Shown here piece after piece: positions 18,812 through 27,814 of a stretch of 64,000 nucleotides of DNA. The notes beneath the pieces are model-generated. The model was not told the origin of the DNA. It did not search any database and saw only the letters and a program-made list of their open reading frames with translations. The stretch comes from Oceanimonas aquatica (GTDB taxonomy: Bacteria > Pseudomonadota > Gammaproteobacteria > Enterobacterales > Aeromonadaceae): positions 186,001 to 250,000 of the forward strand of contig NZ_JAVBHX010000005.1 in NCBI RefSeq assembly GCF_030732065.1, written 5' to 3'. Every line of letters begins with the position of its first letter. Within the stretch, counting starts at the first letter, position 1. A program made the translations under genes and the position numbers.

Positions 18812-19069
18812 GATCTCACCGACCTCTTTTCATTCTGAATTGCTGTTATCATCTCCCGGCGACCGGCGAAAAAGTATTGGACTGAAGTACAGGAGGTATT
18901 TTCGCCTGAAGCGTTAATATGGGATGATTGGGATTCAAATGTAAACGAACCGATATGCAGAGCGGTGCGTACACGGAAGCCTTCGAACAACAGAACCCAA
19001 GAATGCTCTCGCTAACATATCGACTCTACCTATTCCACAAGTGTGCTTAAGCCAACAAGACCCTGAAAC

Positions 19070-20467
19070 ATGAATCCATTTAAATCTTGTGCAGTACTGA
19101 TTGCCGGCCTGTGTGCCGGTATGGCCTGGGCCCAGCCACCGGCCAGCAATGCAGCCGACGTGGTCAGAAAGGCCATTGATACGAACCCCGAAGTTCAGGC
19201 CAGCTGGCGCACCTTTCGTGCTGCCGAATACGACATCGACTTTGCCAAAGGCGGCTACCTGCCCACCGCCGATGTAACTGCCGGCTATGGCAAGCAATGG
19301 CGCAACTATGACGATCCCAGGGAGTTCAGCGGTGCCGCCGCCGAAATCTTCGTGGTACAGATGCTGTATGACGGCTTTAAAACCTCCAGCGATGTAAAAC
19401 GCTTTGAAAACGCCCAGCTGGTGCGCTATTTCGAGCTGCTGACGCAGCTTGAAGACACAGCCCTGGCTTCCGTGCGCGCCTATCAGGATGTACAACGCTA
19501 TCGGGAGCTCGTTGCCCTGGCCGAAGAAAACCTGGCCAGCCACCTTGAGGTATATGAGCAGATTGAAGTCAGTGCCCGGGCGGGCGTTGCCCGGCGCGCT
19601 GATCTCGAGCAGGCCAGCGGTCGGGTATCGCTGGCCGAGTCCAACCTGCTGACGGAACTGGCCAACCTGCACGATGTGAGCGCCCGCTACCTGCGCATTG
19701 TGGGTGAGCTGCCGGCTGCCGACATGGCGCCGCTGGAGCTGAACAACAGCAAACTGCCTGTTAGCCTGCAAGAAGCCATGACCCTGGCCTACCAGGGCAG
19801 CCCGGCGTTTCATGCTGCTCTGCGCAATATCGAGGCGCAAAATGCCGCCATCGACAGCCAGAAAGCCGCCTTTCATCCGGAGCTGAACCTGAGCGCCAGA
19901 TACGGTACTCAGGATTATGTTAACGGTGAGGTGGATGAGCGCCGCAATGAAGGCCGCATTGGTCTGGATCTGCGCTACAACCTGTACCGTGGCGGCCGTG
20001 ATCAGGCCAGCCTGAACAAGGCCAGTGAAGAGTTCAACCAGGCCCGGGATCTGCGGGATAAGGCCTGTATCGACATGCGCCAGACTCTGCAAATTGCCTA
20101 TAACGACGTACAAAAGCTTGATCAGCAACTACCCATTCTGAACCAGCACCGGTTATCCTCCAACCGGGTTCGGGCCGCCTACAAGGGCCAGTTCGGTATC
20201 AGCGAGCGCACCCTGCTGGATGTACTTGATGCGCAAAACGAGTATTTTCAGGCCAGCAGAGCTTACACCAATGCGGTATACGACCGGGGCACGGCCATTG
20301 CCAGAACCCTGACCGCCATGGGCCAGTTGTTACCGGCGCTGGAAGTGGTCAGTAACGATCTGCCTACCCTGAACGAACTGGGTGCCGAGCCCATGACAGT
20401 GGATGCGGAGTCGGCCTGTCCGGCCGATAACATCACTGCCATGGCCCGCTACAGCCCGGCCCGGTAA
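19070..20467 (+). CDS. TolC-family outer-membrane channel of the Lap type I secretion system (LapE-like)
   Basis: Outer-membrane exit duct for the adhesin. It has 465 residues with a clear signal peptide (ending AGMAWA before QPPAS). Two OEP repeats follow, containing long amphipathic helices (for example VRKAIDTNPEVQASWRTFR, and QASLNKASEEFNQARDL in the second half). The ATG at 19070 has no strong ribosome site. The 258 bases upstream are shared with the divergent adhesin gene and must hold both promoters; I see no clear operator there. It is the first gene of a run that continues with the ABC exporter, adaptor, LuxR-like protein and a small protein. Confidence 0.92.
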   Translation: MNPFKSCAVLIAGLCAGMAWAQPPASNAADVVRKAIDTNPEVQASWRTFRAAEYDIDFAKGGYLPTADVTAGYGKQWRNYDDPREFSGAAAEIFVVQMLYDGFKTSSDVKRFENAQLVRYFELLTQLEDTALASVRAYQDVQRYRELVALAEENLASHLEVYEQIEVSARAGVARRADLEQASGRVSLAESNLLTELANLHDVSARYLRIVGELPAADMAPLELNNSKLPVSLQEAMTLAYQGSPAFHAALRNIEAQNAAIDSQKAAFHPELNLSARYGTQDYVNGEVDERRNEGRIGLDLRYNLYRGGRDQASLNKASEEFNQARDLRDKACIDMRQTLQIAYNDVQKLDQQLPILNQHRLSSNRVRAAYKGQFGISERTLLDVLDAQNEYFQASRAYTNAVYDRGTAIARTLTAMGQLLPALEVVSNDLPTLNELGAEPMTVDAESACPADNITAMARYSPAR

Positions 20468-20494
20468 GCACCGGGGAATTTAACGGAAACGGAA

Positions 20495-22636
20495 ATGCCA
20501 CAAGCAAGACATCAAGAGCAACCAGGTGGTCCCCTGCTGGGATGCCTGCTGATATTGTGCCGCCTGCATGAGCGCAAGCTGACCCCGGATGCCGCCCTGG
20601 CCGGCCTGCCGCTGGTCGACAACGCGCTCACGCCCTCGGTGTTTCACCGGGCAGCGCGGCGTGCGGGGCTGACCAGCCGGGTACAACGCCATTCCCTGGC
20701 TGCACTCAATTCGTCGCTGTTGCCCGCAGTCTTGCTGTTCAACGACCACACCGCCTGTGTCATCACCGGCATCAATAACGAGCAACAAACGGCGCGAGTG
20801 ATCTGGCCGGAGCTGGCTGATGCCGAGGTGACGGTGCCGCTCGACAGCCTGGAGCAGCAATATACCGGCAACCTCATCTACGCCCAGCCCGAATTTCACT
20901 TTGATGAGCGGGCTCCCGGCAACTCTCGACGGGCACAGGGGCACTGGTTCTGGAGTGTGATCGCCGACAACCGCCATTTGTACCGTGACATCATCATCGC
21001 CGCCATCATGATCAACCTGCTGGCGGTGGCCATGCCGCTGTTTGTCATGAACATCTACGATCGGGTGGTGCCCAACCACGCCACCCACACCCTGTGGGTG
21101 CTGGCGGTGGGCGTACTGGTGGTGCTCTGTGCCGATCTGGGATTACGCCTGATGCGGGGCTGGTTTGTCGATCTCGGCGCCAGCCGGGCCGATGTCAGGC
21201 TGTCGGCGTCCATCATGGAACAGATCCTCGGCATGAAACTGTCGGAGCGGCCCGCCTCGGCCGGCTCCTTTGCCAGCAATGTGCAGTCTTTTGAGTCGGT
21301 GCGCGGCTTTATCGGCTCGGTCACCCTGGTGGCGCTGGTTGACCTGCCCTTTATGCTGGTGTTTTGCCTGATCATCGGGCTTATCAACGGCCTGCTGGTC
21401 ATTCCCATCATCGTTGGCGCACTGGCGGTGCTGGGCTATGCCGCTCTGGCTCAGCGCAAAATGCGCAAGTTGTCAGACACCATGAACCGTGCCAGCGCCA
21501 TGCGCAACGCCACCCTTATCGAAAGCCTCGGCAACCTGGAAACCATCAAGACCACAGGCGCCGAAAGCAAAATGCAGGGTAACTGGGAAAACAGCATTCT
21601 GTTTTTGTCAAAACTTACCACCCGAATGCGTCTGCTGGCCTCATCGGTCAGCAATGGCGCGCTCTGGGCCCAGCATGTGGTGGCGGTCAGCCTGATTATT
21701 CTCGGGGTTTACCTGATCCGCGAAGGCCAGCTCACTCAGGGCGGACTGATCGCCTGTTATCTGCTGTCTTCACGGGCCATGAGCCCCGTTGGTCAGGCCG
21801 CGGCATTGCTGTCCCAGTATCATCATGCGGTCACCGCCATGGACAGCCTGAACGGCATCATGGCGCGCCCGCGGGAGCGCAGCAATGACCGCCACCGGGT
21901 CAGCCGCCCCATTCAGCAGGGCGACATTGAATTTCGCCATGTAAACTTTACCTACCCCAACGCCGAGCGGCCGGCGCTGACCGATGTAAGCTTTCGCATT
22001 CGAGCCGGCGAGCACGTGGCCATACTGGGCCGCAACGGCTCGGGCAAAAGCACCCTGGAGCGGCTGATGCTGGGGCTGTACGAGCCCGATGCCGGCACCA
22101 TACTGATGGACGGCACCGATATTCGCCAGCTGGATCCGGCCGAGCTGCGACGCGGCATGGGCTATGTGCCTCAGGATGTTTCCCTGTTTTACGGCACCCT
22201 GCGCGACAACCTGGTGCTGGGCATGCCCCATGTGGAGGATGCACATATGGTGCAGGCCGCTGAGCAAAGCGGCCTGTCCGACTTCATCAATACCCACCCA
22301 TCCGGTTTTGACATGCAGGTGGGTGAGCGCGGCCAGCTGCTATCCGGCGGCCAGCGCCAGGCGGTGGCCATCGCCCGGGCCCTGCTCAAGGAGTCCCCGG
22401 TGCTGTTGCTCGACGAACCCACCGGCTCCCTCGATCAGCGCAACGAAGAGCAGATTAAGCACAGTCTGCAGCACTGCGCCAAAGGGCGGACCATGGTACT
22501 GGTGACCCACCGCAGCACCCTGCTGAGCCTGGTGGATCGCATTATAGTGGTCGACAACGGCCAGGTGGTGGCCAACGGACCCAAGGCCGAGGTACTCGAC
22601 GCACTGCGCCAGGGCAAAATCGGGAGTGCCGCATGA
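20495..22636 (+). CDS. Type I secretion ABC exporter with inactive C39-like domain (LapB-like)
   Basis: Inner-membrane ABC exporter expected to energise adhesin secretion. The 713 residues comprise a C39-like domain (1-130) and membrane domain (about 150-430). The nucleotide-binding domain follows (from about 465), with Walker A ILGRNGSGKST, signature LLSGGQRQAVAIA and Walker B VLLLDEPTGSLD. In the C39-like domain the position of the protease Cys appears to be Pro (GGPLLGCLLILCRLH), so it should bind rather than cleave substrate, as in LapB and HlyB. The next gene overlaps by four bases. Confidence 0.93.
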   Translation: MPQARHQEQPGGPLLGCLLILCRLHERKLTPDAALAGLPLVDNALTPSVFHRAARRAGLTSRVQRHSLAALNSSLLPAVLLFNDHTACVITGINNEQQTARVIWPELADAEVTVPLDSLEQQYTGNLIYAQPEFHFDERAPGNSRRAQGHWFWSVIADNRHLYRDIIIAAIMINLLAVAMPLFVMNIYDRVVPNHATHTLWVLAVGVLVVLCADLGLRLMRGWFVDLGASRADVRLSASIMEQILGMKLSERPASAGSFASNVQSFESVRGFIGSVTLVALVDLPFMLVFCLIIGLINGLLVIPIIVGALAVLGYAALAQRKMRKLSDTMNRASAMRNATLIESLGNLETIKTTGAESKMQGNWENSILFLSKLTTRMRLLASSVSNGALWAQHVVAVSLIILGVYLIREGQLTQGGLIACYLLSSRAMSPVGQAAALLSQYHHAVTAMDSLNGIMARPRERSNDRHRVSRPIQQGDIEFRHVNFTYPNAERPALTDVSFRIRAGEHVAILGRNGSGKSTLERLMLGLYEPDAGTILMDGTDIRQLDPAELRRGMGYVPQDVSLFYGTLRDNLVLGMPHVEDAHMVQAAEQSGLSDFINTHPSGFDMQVGERGQLLSGGQRQAVAIARALLKESPVLLLDEPTGSLDQRNEEQIKHSLQHCAKGRTMVLVTHRSTLLSLVDRIIVVDNGQVVANGPKAEVLDALRQGKIGSAA

Positions 22637-23955
22637 ACCCGCAAAAACCCCATTCGCACACCGGTCGCAACTGGGCTCAGGATGCCCAGTGGGCTCGCAT
22701 GCAGCAGGAGCCGGTGCGCGCCCGCGCCCTGCTCTATGCCATGGCAGCGGTATTGCTCGCCCTGCTGATCTGGTCTGCCTTTGCGCCGCTGGATGAAGTC
22801 ACCCGGGGCGAAGGCCGGGTCATTCCTTCACGGCAGTTGCAGGTGGTGCAGTCCCTCGACGGCGGCATAGTGCAGCAGATACTGGTGAAGGAAGGACAAA
22901 CGGTGGAAGCCGGCGAAGTGCTGTTGCGTATCGATCCCACCCGCTCCGTGTCCAGTCTGAACGAAAGCCGGGTGCAATACCTGTCCGCCAGCGCCGAGGT
23001 GGCCCGGCTGCAGGCACTGATTGACAATACCGAGCCGGTGTTTGCCGATGACCTGCACCAGCAGGCACCTGAGCTTATCAGCCGGGAGCTGCGTCTGTAC
23101 AAGGCCAGCCAGGAAGAGCTGGACGAGCAACGCGCCATTTACAATCATCAGCTCAGCCAGCGACAACAGGATCTGGTTGAAGCTCAGGCCGAGCTGAAGC
23201 AACACACCCAGTCGCTGGCACTTAGCCAGAAGGAGCTGAGGGTCACCCGGCCACTCTTGGAGCTCGGCGCCGTGTCCGATGTGGACATTCTGCGTATTCA
23301 GCGGGAGATCGGCCGGGCCCGGGGCGATGCCGAACGGGCCCGGGCCGCCATCAGCCGAAGCAAAGCCGCCATTGAAGAAGCCCGCAACAAGATTCGGGAA
23401 ACCGAGCTCAACGTCACCAACCGCTGGCGCCGGGAATACCTGACCGCCAAGGCCCGGCTCGACGCCCTTGGCGAGGCCGAATCGGCGCTGGAAGACCGGG
23501 TGGAGCAAACCGAAATCCGGGCCCCGGTGCGGGGCACGGTGCAGCGCCTGTTTGCCAATACCGTGGGGGGCGTGGTGTCTCCCGGCCGTGAAGTACTGGA
23601 GCTGATCCCGCTGGATGACGAGCTGATCATCGAAGCCAAAATCCAGCCCAAGGACATCGCCTTTATTCGCCCCGGGCAGGACGCCATGATCAAGTTTACC
23701 GCCTACGATTTTGCCATTTATGGCGGCCTGGATGCTGAAGTCAGGCACATCAGTGCCGATACCATCAGGGACGAAGACGGTAACAGCCATTATCTGGTGC
23801 GGCTGGCCACCCAGCGTGCCGGCCTGGCGGATGATCTGGCCATTATTCCCGGCATGATCACCGAGGTTGATATTCTCACCGGCAAAAAGACTGTCCTGGA
23901 ATACCTGCTCAAGCCCGTACTCAGAGCCACCTCAAGAGCGATGACCGAACGATGA
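22633..23955 (+). CDS. HlyD-type membrane fusion protein of the Lap secretion system (LapC-like)
   Basis: Periplasmic adaptor between the ABC exporter and the TolC-like channel. Its 440 residues comprise a short cytoplasmic tail, one membrane helix (about 35-55, LLYAMAAVLLALLIWSAFA) and the lipoyl motif VKEGQTVEAGEVLLRID. A long coiled coil (about 140-280) and a second lipoyl half (IRAPVRGTVQRLFANTVGG) follow. The C-terminus ends in the HlyD-typical GMITEVDILTGKKTVLEYLLKPV. The four-base overlaps with both neighbours show one translational unit. Confidence 0.94.
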   Translation: MNPQKPHSHTGRNWAQDAQWARMQQEPVRARALLYAMAAVLLALLIWSAFAPLDEVTRGEGRVIPSRQLQVVQSLDGGIVQQILVKEGQTVEAGEVLLRIDPTRSVSSLNESRVQYLSASAEVARLQALIDNTEPVFADDLHQQAPELISRELRLYKASQEELDEQRAIYNHQLSQRQQDLVEAQAELKQHTQSLALSQKELRVTRPLLELGAVSDVDILRIQREIGRARGDAERARAAISRSKAAIEEARNKIRETELNVTNRWRREYLTAKARLDALGEAESALEDRVEQTEIRAPVRGTVQRLFANTVGGVVSPGREVLELIPLDDELIIEAKIQPKDIAFIRPGQDAMIKFTAYDFAIYGGLDAEVRHISADTIRDEDGNSHYLVRLATQRAGLADDLAIIPGMITEVDILTGKKTVLEYLLKPVLRATSRAMTER

Positions 23956-24563
23956 GACACGTACTGTTTATCACCGAAGAAGGATTCAGCAGCCCGCGCT
24001 GGCGGCAGGCCTTTGCCAATGCCAGCGTAATGATTGCCGGCCAGCATGAGCCCGCCAACGCCAACCTGGTGTGGGTGCTGACCGGCCTGCCAGGCTGGGA
24101 GCAACTGATTCGGGAGCAGACCGCACTGGGCCGGACCGTGCTCGCCCTGACACGCCGTCCGCAACTGGAGGAGCTGCGCCAGGCCCTGGCCGCCGGCGCC
24201 CGGGGCTATCTGGAGGCCATGTCCAGCACGGCGATTCTTGCCCAGGCGGCGGCCACCGTTGAGGCCGGTGGCATCTGGCTGCCGGCGGAGCTGGTTAACC
24301 GCATGGTGGGACTGCTGTCGCCGCTGCTGGCGAAAAATGCAGCCAGCCCCCAGCCGGCGAGCTGTGATCTCAGCAGGCTCACCGCCCGGGAGCGTCAGGT
24401 CATGGACGAAGTACTCGGCGGTGCCAGCAACAAGCGCATTGCCCTCACCCTCAACATTACCGAGCGCACCGTCAAGGCGCACCTGAGCTCGGTATTTGAA
24501 AAGCTGGGCGCGCGGGATCGCATGCACCTGATGCTGCTGGCCCACGGAAAGGAGCAAGGCTGA
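23952..24563 (+). CDS. LuxR/FixJ-type regulator with degenerate receiver domain
   Basis: A 203-residue regulator ending in a typical LuxR helix-turn-helix (LTARERQVMDEVLGGASNKRIAL and ITERTVKAHLSSVFEKLGA, split here). The first 125 residues fold like a receiver, but the key sites seem lost. The strand that should end in the phospho-accepting Asp reads NLVWVLTGLP, and the conserved Lys position reads YLEAMSS. It is therefore probably not phosphorylated, and may respond to another signal or act constitutively. It is embedded in the secretion operon with four-base and one-base overlaps, suggesting feedback on adhesin or secretion gene expression. That role is inferred. Confidence 0.82.
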   Translation: MRHVLFITEEGFSSPRWRQAFANASVMIAGQHEPANANLVWVLTGLPGWEQLIREQTALGRTVLALTRRPQLEELRQALAAGARGYLEAMSSTAILAQAAATVEAGGIWLPAELVNRMVGLLSPLLAKNAASPQPASCDLSRLTARERQVMDEVLGGASNKRIALTLNITERTVKAHLSSVFEKLGARDRMHLMLLAHGKEQG

Positions 24564-24913
24564 TGTTTGTTAAACGCAATGACGAAGGACACATCTGCGC
24601 CGCCAGCCTGGAGGCGACAGAAGACATTAATGAAGCCATTCCTGCGGATTCGCCTGAGCTATGGCAATTCATCGGTGCCGCACAGGATTCACCGTCCCGC
24701 TCCGAGCTGGATGCGTTGCAAGCCTCGGATCTGGCGCTGGCACGGGTGCTGGAGGATCTGATCGACATTCTCATCGACAAACACCTGATCCAGTTCACCG
24801 ACCTGCCGGTTATGGCGCAGCAAAAGCTGCTGAACCGCCAGGGACTGCGCAGACAGCACCTGCTGGATCTGCTCGGCGACGGTGACGACGACGAGCAGAT
24901 CCCCATGCTCTGA
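24563..24913 (+). CDS. Small acidic conserved-looking protein at the end of the lap secretion operon
   Basis: A 116-residue soluble protein whose ATG shares a base with the previous stop codon (TGATG). It begins MFVKRNDEGHICAASLEATED and ends in an acidic stretch LLGDGDDDEQIPML. The middle (ALARVLEDLIDILIDKHLIQFTDLP) looks helical. Similar short proteins in marine gammaproteobacteria carry an uninformative tryptophan-synthase-beta-like name, as far as I recall. I see no catalytic motif and make no functional claim. Its position argues for a link to adhesin secretion or its regulation. Confidence 0.7.
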   Translation: MFVKRNDEGHICAASLEATEDINEAIPADSPELWQFIGAAQDSPSRSELDALQASDLALARVLEDLIDILIDKHLIQFTDLPVMAQQKLLNRQGLRRQHLLDLLGDGDDDEQIPML

Positions 24914-24914
24914 A

Positions 24915-24932
24915 AGGCCGGTCAGCCGGCCT
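24915..24932. terminator. GC-rich hairpin between convergent lap genes
   Basis: AGGCCGG (24915-24921), loop TCAG, CCGGCCT (24926-24932). It lies right after the small gene and overlaps the lapD stop. There is no T run on either side, so it may only slow or process convergent transcripts. Confidence 0.35.
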
Positions 24933-26847
24933 GCCGTATACCCGGCCCTCCGGCGGCATCAAAGCCCAGCGCCAGCAGCAACTCACGCTCCGCCGGTGAC
25001 TGTACGCCATCGGCAATCATGCACAGGCCAATGGAGTGCCCCAGCGAACAGAGCCCCCGTAAAAAGCCCTGATTGCCCTCATGCTCGGGCAGGTTTCGCA
25101 GCAAGGCGCCGTCCACTTTGAGGTAATCCAGCCCCAGCTCCTGCAGATGTGCAATTTTGGCAAAGTCGCGCCCGGCCCGCTCCATGCCCAGCCGGCAGCC
25201 CAGTGGCTTGACCTGTACACAAAATTCCCTGAACAGCGACACCTCACGAATAACCTGACTTTCCGCAAATTCCAGCCACAGCATGGGGGCCAGCTCCCCC
25301 GCCTCGGTGAGCAGGGCCATCAGTTGCTGCCGGCTGGCAGGCTGGCGCAGGGTCTCCATCGACAGGTTGATGGCCACCGGCTGTGGCGTGCCGCAGCGCA
25401 GGCCGTTCAGTACGGTTTCCACCATGGCCACATCAAAGGCCGGCAACAACCCCAGCCGTCGGGCCCAGGGCATGAACTCCCCCGCCTTCCAGGTATTGCC
25501 CTGCCATTGCAGCCGCATCATGGCTTCCTCATGCAGGGGCTGATCACCGGCCAATTGCAGTACCGGAAAACGCACCGCCGAAACGGCCTTCGCCGCCAGC
25601 GCCGGTGTCAGCAGCTGGCGCCATTCGCCCGCGCCCTGGTTATCGCTGCCAGAGAAAGTATCCCTGACCTCGGCACAGGTAACACAGCGCTGCTCGGCGG
25701 TGGCCAGCAGGCCATCCACCCGGCTCATCACCTCACCACGACGCTCGCCCGCCAGAAAATAACAGGCGCCGTGAGGCAGTTGTGGCTGCACCTGAGGCCA
25801 GCGCTCAGCCAACGCCCGCAGGCGCAGGTCAAGGGCCGCACTCAGGGTGGACAGCTCTTCGGCCTCGGTCAGCAGCAGCAGGAAGTCGCTGCCGTTGAGC
25901 CTGCCGCCAAGCGCTTCGGCAAACAAGGCCTGCTGGTCGGGCGCCCACTGCAACAGGGCCTCGGCCAGCTCATGCAACAGCCTGTCGGTATCGGCGCGGC
26001 CCAGGGTCCGGTTGATGGTCGCCAGTTCCTGCACCCGCACCAGAAGAATGCCATGGCGGCCATCCTCTTCGCTCAGCAGCGCATCCAGCTGACTGTTGAC
26101 GGTATCGCGGTTGGCCAGTCCGGTCACGGCATCATGCTGATGCTGGTAGCGCAGCGCTTCCAGCCGTCGGGATTCGCTTTCGAGCATGTCCCGCACCCGG
26201 CCCGACAACAGGTTCATGGCCCTTACCAGGCGGCCAAACTCCAGGGTGCGCGGCTCGCTGGAGGTAATAAAGCGGCGTCCGCCAATGGCTTCGGCCTGAT
26301 GAACCACATCCTCGAGCGGTTGAGTGATCTGTTTCAGCAACCAGCTGCCCAGGGCACCGCACAGCAGGGCCACCAGCAACAGCCACCCCAACAGCCGCAG
26401 GGTGGTCTGCCACAGGGCGGCATAGGCCACCTCGGTCAGGCTTTCCACATAGAGAGTACCGTACTGATGCCAGCCATCCTGCACCTGGGCCACTCCCGCC
26501 GGCACCGACAGGGCCGCCAGCTTCACAAACCAGGCGGGCACGGTATCGTGCTGCGCCGCCGGCTCAAACAGCTTGCGTTGCCGTACCTCACCGCTGGGTG
26601 CAATCAGTTCGATGCGCCGGTAGTGGCCGGTATCAAACTGGGCCGCCACCAGCAGCTCGACGGTGACTTCGTCCTTTTCCACCTGAGACAGGGTCAGCGC
26701 CAGCGAGTTGGCATTGTCGATGTTCTTCTGCTGCAACTGTTCCTGATAATAATTGCGTGCACTCAGGGTGCTGATGGTAAAACTGCTCACAAACGCCAGC
26801 AGCATTAACACCGCAATGGCCAGCCACAGCTGTTTGTTCAGTGACAT
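24922..26847 (-). CDS. lapD: LapD-type c-di-GMP receptor (inside-out switch)
   Basis: Inner-membrane receptor that sequesters the LapG protease when c-di-GMP is high, keeping the adhesin on the surface. From the ATG at 26845-26847 (GAAGG five bases upstream) the protein has 641 residues. It starts MSLNKQLWLAIAVLMLLAFV like known LapD, with a periplasmic domain between two membrane helices (about 5-25 and 150-170) and a HAMP region. The GGDEF domain is degenerate (NGSDF). The EAL-type domain is also degenerate, with EAMMRLQW where EALLRW is expected, so it should bind but not make or break c-di-GMP. It lies 40 bases downstream of lapG in the same operon. Confidence 0.93.
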   Translation of the reverse strand: MSLNKQLWLAIAVLMLLAFVSSFTISTLSARNYYQEQLQQKNIDNANSLALTLSQVEKDEVTVELLVAAQFDTGHYRRIELIAPSGEVRQRKLFEPAAQHDTVPAWFVKLAALSVPAGVAQVQDGWHQYGTLYVESLTEVAYAALWQTTLRLLGWLLLVALLCGALGSWLLKQITQPLEDVVHQAEAIGGRRFITSSEPRTLEFGRLVRAMNLLSGRVRDMLESESRRLEALRYQHQHDAVTGLANRDTVNSQLDALLSEEDGRHGILLVRVQELATINRTLGRADTDRLLHELAEALLQWAPDQQALFAEALGGRLNGSDFLLLLTEAEELSTLSAALDLRLRALAERWPQVQPQLPHGACYFLAGERRGEVMSRVDGLLATAEQRCVTCAEVRDTFSGSDNQGAGEWRQLLTPALAAKAVSAVRFPVLQLAGDQPLHEEAMMRLQWQGNTWKAGEFMPWARRLGLLPAFDVAMVETVLNGLRCGTPQPVAINLSMETLRQPASRQQLMALLTEAGELAPMLWLEFAESQVIREVSLFREFCVQVKPLGCRLGMERAGRDFAKIAHLQELGLDYLKVDGALLRNLPEHEGNQGFLRGLCSLGHSIGLCMIADGVQSPAERELLLALGFDAAGGPGIRQAG

Positions 26848-26887
26848 GGCGCCTTCTCCCTGCAAACCCGGTTGGGCATTGTGTATT

Positions 26888-27577
26888 TCACCAGCTCACT
26901 CCTTCCTGTCTAACTTTTGCCAGCACCTGCCGCCAGCGCGACAGCCGGGCCACCGGATTGGCCGCCGACGAGGTCGCGCCCGGGGTCCATAATCCCTGGC
27001 TGTTGAAACTGAAAACGGGGGTCAGATCCGTTCGCTGCGCGCCCGGCAGAATGTCGGGGATCAGACTGTCCAGCAGCAGAGGATCCGATGACGGGGTGGC
27101 ATAGTAACCAAGCACCATATGAGCCTGGGTGATCGAGCTGCGAGGGCCGCCTATCTTTGCCCGGACATAGATCAGCCGCAAACGATCATCACCGATCCCC
27201 GCCATGCGCAGGCTCAGGTACTGGGCAATGGCGTAATCTTCACAATCACCCCGCCCCCGCCCCAGGGTTTCCAGCGGTGTGGCCCAGTAATCCTCTTTAC
27301 CCCACAGATCCTTGTCCAGCTGATAGCGAAGGTGGCGATGAAAAAAACGGTTAACCCGCTGGATCTTGTCCCGCTCCGGCAGGGTGCCGATGTCGCTCAG
27401 CATGCGCTCCCATTCCCGGGACACAGTGGCGCGCTCAGGCCCGTAACGGTTTTCCATCAAGTGGTGCACACGGGAAAAATCGGCACTGATGCCGCCCGCG
27501 CCGTAGGAAAACGGAAGAGGCCGACAAAGCAAGCCCAGAAGCAGCAACAAGGTTACCCTTGTGGTCACTTTGCGCAT
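26888..27577 (-). CDS. lapG: LapG periplasmic cysteine protease (adhesin release)
   Basis: Transglutaminase-like cysteine protease that cuts the adhesin N-terminus and releases it when LapD lets go. Taking the ATG at 27575-27577 (GAGG nine bases upstream; two earlier ATGs lack a well-placed site) gives 229 residues with a signal peptide of about 26. The catalytic triad is visible as Cys112 (GRGDCEDYA), His153 (QAHMVLGYY) and Asp170 (PLLLDSLIPD). The likely target is PAAG in the adhesin encoded at 15038-18811. It is first in a lapG-lapD operon that is divergent from the importer genes. Confidence 0.92.
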   Translation of the reverse strand: MRKVTTRVTLLLLLGLLCRPLPFSYGAGGISADFSRVHHLMENRYGPERATVSREWERMLSDIGTLPERDKIQRVNRFFHRHLRYQLDKDLWGKEDYWATPLETLGRGRGDCEDYAIAQYLSLRMAGIGDDRLRLIYVRAKIGGPRSSITQAHMVLGYYATPSSDPLLLDSLIPDILPGAQRTDLTPVFSFNSQGLWTPGATSSAANPVARLSRWRQVLAKVRQEGVSW

Positions 27578-27731
27578 TCCGTGCATCCTCAACATGATTC
27601 ATGGGCGCGCGGGCCCGGCGAAGGACTCATCCTAGCATAACGGATTCATTCCGGGCAGATGGTGAAAATGCGCAACACTCGAGCACCGAATGTCATATTC
27701 GGTCGAAATTCCTGGGCTTACCGCCACATAA

Positions 27732-27764
27732 CTGCCTCAAAACTGTCGCCCAAGTGTCATCAAC
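27732..27764 (+). promoter_or_regulatory. Candidate Pho box (three 11-base direct repeats) before the importer operon
   Basis: Units start at 27732 (CTGCCTC-AAAA), 27743 (CTGTCGC-CCAA) and 27754 (GTGTCAT-CAAC), spaced exactly 11 bases. The E. coli PhoB pattern is CTGTCAT plus a 4-base A-rich spacer; the units match 4, 5 and 6 of 7. A -10-like TAGCAT starts at 27771, exactly ten bases after the last 7-mer, the spacing seen at PhoB promoters. PhoB control is inferred. Confidence 0.6.
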
Positions 27765-27814
27765 CCCGCCTAGCATGAGTTCGAACCTGACCTAGTCCAG
27801 AGGACACCACACTC

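Noticed and set aside
24915-24932. Hairpin between the lap genes as a strong terminator
   Set aside because: There is no T run in either direction, so it is listed only as a possible weak one.
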